Shown here: positions 6,202 to 10,551 of the stretch, in pieces
How the letters are laid out: the number at the start of each line of letters is the position of its first letter
Numbering within the stretch: position 1 is the stretch's first letter
NCBI GenBank assembly: GCA_035316885.1
Contig: DATHII010000345.1
Location: 1-10,551, forward strand
Direction: 5' to 3'
From: DASRTE01 sp035316885
GTDB lineage: Bacteria; Actinomycetota; Actinomycetes; Jiangellales; Jiangellaceae
DNA: 10,551 nucleotides
The notes under the pieces: generated by a model
Seen by the model: only the letters and a program-made list of their open reading frames with translations
Told to the model about the DNA's origin: nothing
The model's database searches: none
Translations under genes and position numbers: made by a program

Positions 6202-7083
6202 TCAGGCCAGCGCGACGCGGACCCGTTTGGTCGCGGTAAGCGTGCCGCGGGCGGTGCCAAGGTAGGTGCCGGAGGTCGGGGCCACCGCTGTGTAGTCGCG
6301 CCCGGTGGCAACGGTCAGGTAGTCCCTACCGGCGCGGCGGCCTTGGCACGGGTCGAACGCCACCGCGCGGGCACCGGCAGCGTCGGCGACGATGACTTCC
6401 ACCCAGGCGTGGGTCCCGCCCTCGCCGAGCAGGTGCCCGGAGACGTAGCGGGCCGGCAGCTCGGTGGCCCGGCAGAGCGCGATCATGACGTGGGCGGCGT
6501 CCTGGCAGACCCCGCGACCACCGGCGAGCGCCTCGGCGGCGGTGGTGGCGACGGAGGTCACCCCGCGCGCGTAGCTGATCGCCTCGTGTACGTACTCGCA
6601 GAACCGCTCGGCGGTGGCCAGCCTGTCCGGGCCGGTCATCGCCGCCGCCAGCTCTTGGATCGCACTGTCGGCGGCGGTCAGCCGGGTCGGCCGGAGCAGC
6701 CGCGGGTCGGTGAGCGCGGCTGCCGGTAGGAGCACATCGGAGGTCCCACCGACGCGCTCGACGACGGCCTCCAGTACGAACTCGACCCGGTCGGGCACGA
6801 GTGGCACCCGGGTCCGGGTGATCGTGTTCCCGGTGGCGTCTTGGCGTTGCGTGGTCTGGGCGTCGGCGTCGTGGACGGTGATCGAGTGCCGCCGTCTGCG
6901 CTGGTCACCGTGCTGCCGCGGCGGCACCACGACCAGCCGGTGGTTCAGGTCTCTTACCGGTGCGTCGTAGGTGTAGCGGAAGCGCTGGTGCAGCACGTAG
7001 GTGAGCTTGCCGGCTTCATGCAGCTCCTGGCGCGACGGCAGCCGGAGCGGAGCGTCGGGTAACGCGACCGCCGCCCGTGTCAT
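6202..7083 (-). CDS. Transglutaminase-like cysteine peptidase-fold protein with complete Cys-His-Asp triad
   Basis: The product has 293 residues. The N-terminal part (about 27-125: LTYVLHQRFRYTYDAPVRDLNHRLVV) is the Bact_transglu_N beta domain. The C-terminal part (about 150-250) is the transglutaminase core: Cys193 in GGRGVCQDAAHV, His225 in THAWVEV, Asp244 in AFDPCQ. Length and order are normal for the family. It is inferred to hydrolyse, form or transfer amide bonds; the substrate is unknown. There is no signal peptide, so it is probably cytoplasmic. The ATG (7081-7083) overlaps the stop of the upstream gene as ATGA, which implies translational coupling and fixes the start; the open frame extends further 5' but only as a shadow of that gene. 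It belongs to a predicted amidoligase cluster with the ATP-grasp and alpha-E genes read the other way. The third, partial transglutaminase at the window end has the same N-terminal domain type. Confidence 0.88.
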   Translation of the reverse strand: MTRAAVALPDAPLRLPSRQELHEAGKLTYVLHQRFRYTYDAPVRDLNHRLVVVPPRQHGDQRRRRHSITVHDADAQTTQRQDATGNTITRTRVPLVPDRVEFVLEAVVERVGGTSDVLLPAAALTDPRLLRPTRLTAADSAIQELAAAMTGPDRLATAERFCEYVHEAISYARGVTSVATTAAEALAGGRGVCQDAAHVMIALCRATELPARYVSGHLLGEGGTHAWVEVIVADAAGARAVAFDPCQGRRAGRDYLTVATGRDYTAVAPTSGTYLGTARGTLTATKRVRVALA

Positions 7084-7919
7084 GTCGCCTCCTCGGCCCA
7101 GACGTGCATGCTCTGCAGCACCGGGCCACCGTAGGTGGTGACCATCGCGACGTCGACCGCGTCGCGACCCCGCCCGATCAGCACCCGGCCCTTGCGGGGC
7201 GCGTTGTTGCGGGGGTCGAAGGTCCACCACCGGCCATCGAGGTAGACCTCCATCCAGGCGGCGAAGTCCATCGGTGCAGGGTCCGGCGGGACATCCAGGT
7301 CGGGGAGGTAGCCGAAGACGTAGCGAGCGGGGATCGACAGTGCCCGGCAAAAGCTGATCGCGACATGGGCGAAGTCGCGGCAGACGCCCGAGCCGGCAGC
7401 ATACGCTTCCGCTGCCGTGGTCGTTTGGGTGCTGCTGCCGTAGCCGAACTGGAGATGTCCATGGACGTGGTCGTTGATCGCCCGCACGCGTCGGTAGCCC
7501 GGTTTCTCGCCGCCGAACAGCCGCCATGCCTCGTCGCCGAGGACGTCGGGTAGGCAGTACCGGCTGGGGAGCGTGTAGACCAGCACGTCGTCCGGCAGTT
7601 GTGCAGCTGGCATCTCGGCCGCGTCGAGGTCCACATCTTCGGTCGCGTCCGGGACCGTCACGACGGCGTCGTAGCGCAGCGTCGTGTCGCCCACCGGCAG
7701 GCAGAGTCGTTGGCAGTCGTTGCCGTACAGGTCGGTGTAGCCGTGCCGGTCGGCGCGCGGCAGGGTCTCCCATCCCTGCCGGAGCACCGTCGCCGGCGCA
7801 GCCCCGGACGCCTGGACCTGGAACACCGCGGCGGTCTCGACCTCCGCGGTGTATCGGAACTCACACCCCACCCGGACCTGCCGTGTCAAGGCTGCCGTTC
7901 CCGCATGCTGGACCGTCAT
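7080..7919 (-). CDS. Transglutaminase-like protein lacking the usual catalytic His
   Basis: The product has 279 residues. An N-terminal beta-rich part (1-115: GCEFRYTAEVETAAVFQV) leads to the transglutaminase core: Cys180 in GSGVCRDFAHVAISFCR, PARYVFGYLPD at 197-207, then MDFAAWMEVYLDGRWWTFDP with Asp235. Where the canonical F-H-A-W places the catalytic His, this protein has Ala220 (F-A-A-W). I recall Ser at this place in relatives of this subfamily, so the loss may be general in it, but I cannot check. The start at 7919 is chosen because similarity begins at MTVQHAGT; a longer frame reaches back to 8054 but would overlap the divergent ATP-grasp gene and has an Arg-rich, non-conserved extension. 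The Shine-Dalgarno sequence is weak (TTGGGAA). It is the first gene of a two-gene minus-strand operon and shares the 56-bp divergent promoter region with the ATP-grasp gene. Confidence 0.85.
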   Translation of the reverse strand: MTVQHAGTAALTRQVRVGCEFRYTAEVETAAVFQVQASGAAPATVLRQGWETLPRADRHGYTDLYGNDCQRLCLPVGDTTLRYDAVVTVPDATEDVDLDAAEMPAAQLPDDVLVYTLPSRYCLPDVLGDEAWRLFGGEKPGYRRVRAINDHVHGHLQFGYGSSTQTTTAAEAYAAGSGVCRDFAHVAISFCRALSIPARYVFGYLPDLDVPPDPAPMDFAAWMEVYLDGRWWTFDPRNNAPRKGRVLIGRGRDAVDVAMVTTYGGPVLQSMHVWAEEAT

Positions 7920-7975
7920 TGTTTCCCAACCGTAGTGACTAGTGGCCGCAACAGATCGGTGGTACGACTCCTCGC
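7920..7975. promoter_or_regulatory. Divergent promoter region between the transglutaminase and ATP-grasp operons
   Basis: These 56 bp must hold the promoters of both arms unless transcription starts inside a gene. No standard -35/-10 pair stands out on either strand. A short tandem repeat TAGTG-AC-TAGTG (7933-7944) overlaps the palindrome ACTAGT. Both start codons have weak Shine-Dalgarno sequences (TTGGGAA on the minus strand; GGTGG at 7958-7962, 13 bases before ATG, on the plus strand), so short or leaderless transcripts are possible. Confidence 0.5.
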
Positions 7976-9511
7976 ATGGGAGGGCTCCTCGACGGGTATC
8001 CGCGTGGCCCAGCCTACGACGAGATGTTCGGGGCGGACGCGCAGCCGCACCCACACATGAGGGCGCTGTACAACGCCCTGCAGACGCTCACCGGCGACGA
8101 CCTGGCACAGCGGGCGGCGGCCCAGGACCGCAGCTTCCGCGACCAGGGCGTCACCTTCTCCCATGCCGGCGAGGAGTGGGTCTTCCCGCTCGATCTGATC
8201 CCGCGCTTGATCCCGGCGGCCGAGTGGGAACTCGTCGAAGCCGGCGTCGTGCAGCGGGTACGCGCGCTGGAGGCGTTCCTCGCCGACGTCTACGGGCCGG
8301 CCGAGGTGGTCCGGGATGGGGTGGTGCCGCGCTCGGTGCTCACAACCTCGGCCAGCTTCTGCCGGGCGGCGCACGGCATCCGCCCGCCGAACGGCGTGCG
8401 GGTTCACCTCGCCGGGATCGACCTCGTCCGCGACCAGGCGGGTGTCCTGCGGGTGCTCGAGGACAACCTGCGGGTGCCGTCAGGCATGTCCTACGTGGTC
8501 GAGAACCGGCGGACCATGGCGCGCGTCTTCCCCGACCTGTTCGTAGAGCAGCACGTGCGGCCGGTCGCCTCTTACCCGGGGCGGCTGCTCGATGCGATGC
8601 GGCGGTCGGCGCCAGCCGGTGTCGAACATCCCACCGTGGTGCTGCTCACCCCTGGCGTGCACAACGCGGCCTATTTCGAGCACGCCTTCCTGGCCCGCAA
8701 GATGGGCATCGAGCTGGTCGAGGGCCGGGACCTGATCTGCCACGGGCACGTCCTGTACATGCGCAGCATGGGGGGGCAGCAGCAGGTGGACGTCGTCTAC
8801 CGACGCGTCAACGACGATTTCCTCGACCCGGTGCACTTCCGGTCCGATTCCGTCGTGGGCTGCCCAGGCATCCTGAACGCAGCCCGTGTCGGCAACGTCA
8901 CGATCGCCAACGCAATCGGCAACGGCGTCGCCGACGACAAGCTGACGTACACCTATGTCCCGGCGCTCATCGAGTACTACCTTGGCGAGCGGCCGTTGCT
9001 GCCCAACGTCGTGACCTACCGGCTCGATGATCCGGACGTCCGGTCGGAGTGCCTGGCCCGGCTCGACCAGCTGGTGGTGAAGCCGGTGGAGGGCTCCGGC
9101 GGCACTGGCATTGTCATCGGGCCGCATTCCTCCGACGCCGAGCTGGCCGCGGTGCGCGAGCGGGTGCTAGCCGACCCCAGAGCGTGGATCGCGCAGGAGC
9201 TGGTTCTGCTGTCGACCTCGCCGGCGCAGCTCGGCGACCGGCTCCTGCCCCGGCATGTCGACCTGCGACCGTTCGCGGTCAACGATGGCGAGAGGATCCG
9301 GGTGCTGCCCGGCGGACTGACGCGGGTGGCGCTGCAGGAGGGAAGCCTGATGGTGAACTCCAGTCAGGGCGGCGGCTCCAAGGACACCTGGGTGCTCACC
9401 GCGCGGCCGCAGCGGGCGCCGGAAGCGAACGGGCCGCCGGCGTTTCCCGCTCAGGCCGTACGGGGCACCGTCCCCGACCGGGGCCCCCGCGACGACCAGC
9501 CGCAGCAGTGA
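7976..9511 (+). CDS. Circularly permuted ATP-grasp protein (predicted amidoligase)
   Basis: The product has 511 residues. It starts GLLDGYPRGPAYDEMF, the usual N terminus of the CP_ATPgrasp (former DUF404/DUF407) family, which supports the ATG at 7976. Visible family motifs are LEDNLRVPSGMSYVVENRR (161-179), RRVNDDFLDP (276-285), GNGVADDK (315-322), the glycine-rich nucleotide loop VVKPVEGSGGTGIVIG (367-382), HVDLRPF (427-433) and NSSQGGGSKDTW (461-472). These carry the Lys, Arg, Asp and Asn residues expected to bind ATP and Mg2+. The family is predicted to join a carboxylate to an amine through an acyl-phosphate, making an amide or peptide bond; substrates are unknown. The last 35 residues are polar and poorly conserved. 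The next gene follows after 11 bp, with its Shine-Dalgarno sequence in this gene's stop region. Confidence 0.92.
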   Translation: MGGLLDGYPRGPAYDEMFGADAQPHPHMRALYNALQTLTGDDLAQRAAAQDRSFRDQGVTFSHAGEEWVFPLDLIPRLIPAAEWELVEAGVVQRVRALEAFLADVYGPAEVVRDGVVPRSVLTTSASFCRAAHGIRPPNGVRVHLAGIDLVRDQAGVLRVLEDNLRVPSGMSYVVENRRTMARVFPDLFVEQHVRPVASYPGRLLDAMRRSAPAGVEHPTVVLLTPGVHNAAYFEHAFLARKMGIELVEGRDLICHGHVLYMRSMGGQQQVDVVYRRVNDDFLDPVHFRSDSVVGCPGILNAARVGNVTIANAIGNGVADDKLTYTYVPALIEYYLGERPLLPNVVTYRLDDPDVRSECLARLDQLVVKPVEGSGGTGIVIGPHSSDAELAAVRERVLADPRAWIAQELVLLSTSPAQLGDRLLPRHVDLRPFAVNDGERIRVLPGGLTRVALQEGSLMVNSSQGGGSKDTWVLTARPQRAPEANGPPAFPAQAVRGTVPDRGPRDDQPQQ

Positions 9512-9522
9512 GGGGGGCCGGG
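9508..9522 (+). promoter_or_regulatory. Ribosome binding site of the alpha-E gene overlapping the ATP-grasp stop codon
   Basis: GTGAGGGGGGCCGGG precedes the ATG at 9523. The GAGGGG core overlaps the TGA of the upstream gene (9509-9511), so the two genes are likely translationally coupled. Confidence 0.6.
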
Positions 9523-10470
9523 ATGCTGAGTCGGGCCGCCGAGGCACTGTTCTGGATCGGCCGGTACGTCGAACGGGCCGAGGACACCGCCCGGCTGCTC
9601 GACGTTCACTTCCACGAGGTGCTCGAGGACCCGAACGTGGACGAGGCAGGCGCCTGCACCGTCCTGTTGACTGTGATGGGGGTTCCGGACGACATCGCGC
9701 AGCGGCACCGGGACAGCCGGGCCCTGCTGGAGTTGCTCGGCTACGACGAGGCCAGGCCAAATTCGATCGTCGGTGCGCTGGTCGCCGCCCGGCAGAACGC
9801 CCGCGGCGCGCGGGAGGCGCTCTCGGCGGAGATCTGGGAGTGTCTGAATGCCACCCACAACTCCCTCCCGACCCGGGTGGCGGATGCCCGCGACTTCGGT
9901 CCCGCGCCGTTCTTCTCCTACGTCCGCGAGCGCGCAGCCACCTTCGCCGGCTACGTCGAGGCGAGCATGAGCCGGGACGCGAGTCACGACGTGCTCGTCC
10001 TCGGCCGCAGCCTGGAGCGGGTGGACATGACGGCGCGCATGCTTGCGGCCCGGATTGGCGCCCGGCGAGGGAGCGAAGGCTGGACCTCCACTCTGCAAGC
10101 GTGCTCCGCTCACGATGCCTACCTGCGCACCTACCAGCAGGGCGTCGATGCTGCGCGGGTGCTGGAGTTCCTGCTGGTGGACCGGCTCTTCCCGCGGTCG
10201 GTCTTCCACGCCCTCAGCGCGGGGGAGGATGCGCTGGCCCGCCTCGACCCGGAGTCCGGACGGTCTGCACTGGACGAGCCCGCCCGCCGGGCGATCGGGC
10301 GCGCCCGTACGGACCTGGAGTTCCTGTCGGCCGCCAACCTCCTCGACGACCTGCCGGACCGGCTGCACGGACTGCAGCGGACCGTGTCGACGGTCAGCGA
10401 AGAGGTGACCCGGCGGTTGTTCGCCGGGTCCGCCCCGTTGCGGTGGAGCCTCGAGGAGCCCGCGGGATGA
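9523..10470 (+). CDS. Alpha-E domain protein (former DUF403)
   Basis: The product has 315 residues, the usual length of the family. It is all-helical by composition and starts MLSRAAEALFWIGRYVERAEDTARLLDV, the diagnostic alpha-E N terminus. A second copy of the motif, GRSLERVDMTARML (161-174), mirrors GRYVERAEDTARLL (13-26), giving two pseudo-repeats of ERxxxTARxL. Other family stretches are EIWECLNATHNSL (103-115), YLRTYQQGVDAARVLEFLLVDRLFPRSVFHAL (200-231, RSV(F/R)xxL-type) and FLSAANLLDDLPDRL (267-281). Alpha-E proteins are found almost always next to circularly permuted ATP-grasp and transglutaminase genes and may act as a partner or scaffold of the ligase; no enzymatic activity has been shown to my knowledge. 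The start codon is supported by the strong upstream GAGGGG. Its stop overlaps the start of the next gene as ATGA. Confidence 0.92.
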   Translation: MLSRAAEALFWIGRYVERAEDTARLLDVHFHEVLEDPNVDEAGACTVLLTVMGVPDDIAQRHRDSRALLELLGYDEARPNSIVGALVAARQNARGAREALSAEIWECLNATHNSLPTRVADARDFGPAPFFSYVRERAATFAGYVEASMSRDASHDVLVLGRSLERVDMTARMLAARIGARRGSEGWTSTLQACSAHDAYLRTYQQGVDAARVLEFLLVDRLFPRSVFHALSAGEDALARLDPESGRSALDEPARRAIGRARTDLEFLSAANLLDDLPDRLHGLQRTVSTVSEEVTRRLFAGSAPLRWSLEEPAG

Positions 10471-10551
10471 GCTGGCGGATCGCGATCCGGCACCGCACCG
10501 GCTACCGGTACGCCGGACCGGTGCGGGCCTCGTACAACGAAGCGCGGCTGA
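10467..10551 (+). CDS. Transglutaminase-like protein, N-terminal fragment (runs off the window end)
   Basis: Twenty-eight codons are visible, MSWRIAIRHRTGYRYAGPVR and then ASYNEARL, still open at the window end. The pattern HxTxYxYxxPVxxSYNExRLxP is the start of the Bact_transglu_N domain that precedes a transglutaminase core. The ATG overlaps the alpha-E stop codon (ATGA), so it is the third gene of the plus-strand operon and probably translationally coupled. The ATP-grasp / alpha-E / transglutaminase order is the classic arrangement of this gene set. The catalytic part lies outside the window. Confidence 0.85.
   Translation, partial: MSWRIAIRHRTGYRYAGPVRASYNEARL

Noticed and set aside
7084..7773. 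5' extension of the second minus-strand transglutaminase frame to 7773
   Set aside because: The extension lies entirely inside the upstream transglutaminase gene in another frame and looks Arg/Pro-rich. Similarity begins only after the ATG at 7083, which forms an ATGA overlap.
7920..8054. Longer N terminus for the first minus-strand transglutaminase
   Set aside because: It would overlap the conserved start of the divergent ATP-grasp gene, and the added residues are not conserved in type.
8480..9127. Minus-strand open frame opposite the ATP-grasp gene (similar ones at 9167-9760 and 9451-10368)
   Set aside because: The plus-strand translations match known families throughout; these antisense frames have no motif and arise from high GC at third positions.

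Overview
The window is high-GC DNA with GC-rich third codon positions, ATGA start/stop overlaps and a Thr/Pro linker typical of secreted actinomycete proteins. The most likely source is an actinobacterium (Actinomycetota). The genus cannot be told from the sequence.

Layout. Bases 2-91 are the last codons of a MalY/PatB-type PLP enzyme, closed by a strong hairpin that overlaps its stop codon. Bases 391-1506 (minus) encode a secreted ScyD/ScyE-family beta-propeller-like protein. Bases 1610-2400 are genetic debris: a frameshifted nucleotidyltransferase (MNT-type) fragment, then the 5' half of a group II intron with a decayed reverse transcriptase/maturase reading frame. Bases 2492-5014 (plus) encode an intact 840-residue exported protein: a signal or anchor segment, a Cys-bracketed N-terminal module, a Thr/Pro/Ser linker and a right-handed parallel beta-helix. 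Bases 5190-6040 are debris again: the C-terminal end of an IS110-family transposase (frameshifted), a helix-turn-helix-like transposase remnant on the opposite strand starting right at the IS110 stop, and a fragment of a PLP-dependent cysteine-synthase-family enzyme that keeps its PLP lysine. The beta-helix gene is therefore the only intact gene inside a zone of decayed mobile DNA.

Bases 6202-10551 hold a well-preserved divergent cluster. On the minus strand two transglutaminase-like genes overlap by ATGA (7919 to 6202). On the plus strand run a circularly permuted ATP-grasp protein, an alpha-E domain protein (formerly DUF403) and the first 28 codons of a third transglutaminase-like gene, with 11-bp spacing and an ATGA overlap. 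The two arms share a 56-bp intergenic region. This gene set matches the computationally predicted ATP-grasp amidoligase / alpha-E / transglutaminase systems, thought to make or process peptide-like bonds; its real substrate is not known. Within the set, the first minus-strand transglutaminase has Ala where the catalytic His is expected, while its partner keeps a full Cys-His-Asp triad.

I found no tRNA, rRNA, CRISPR array or intact insertion sequence.
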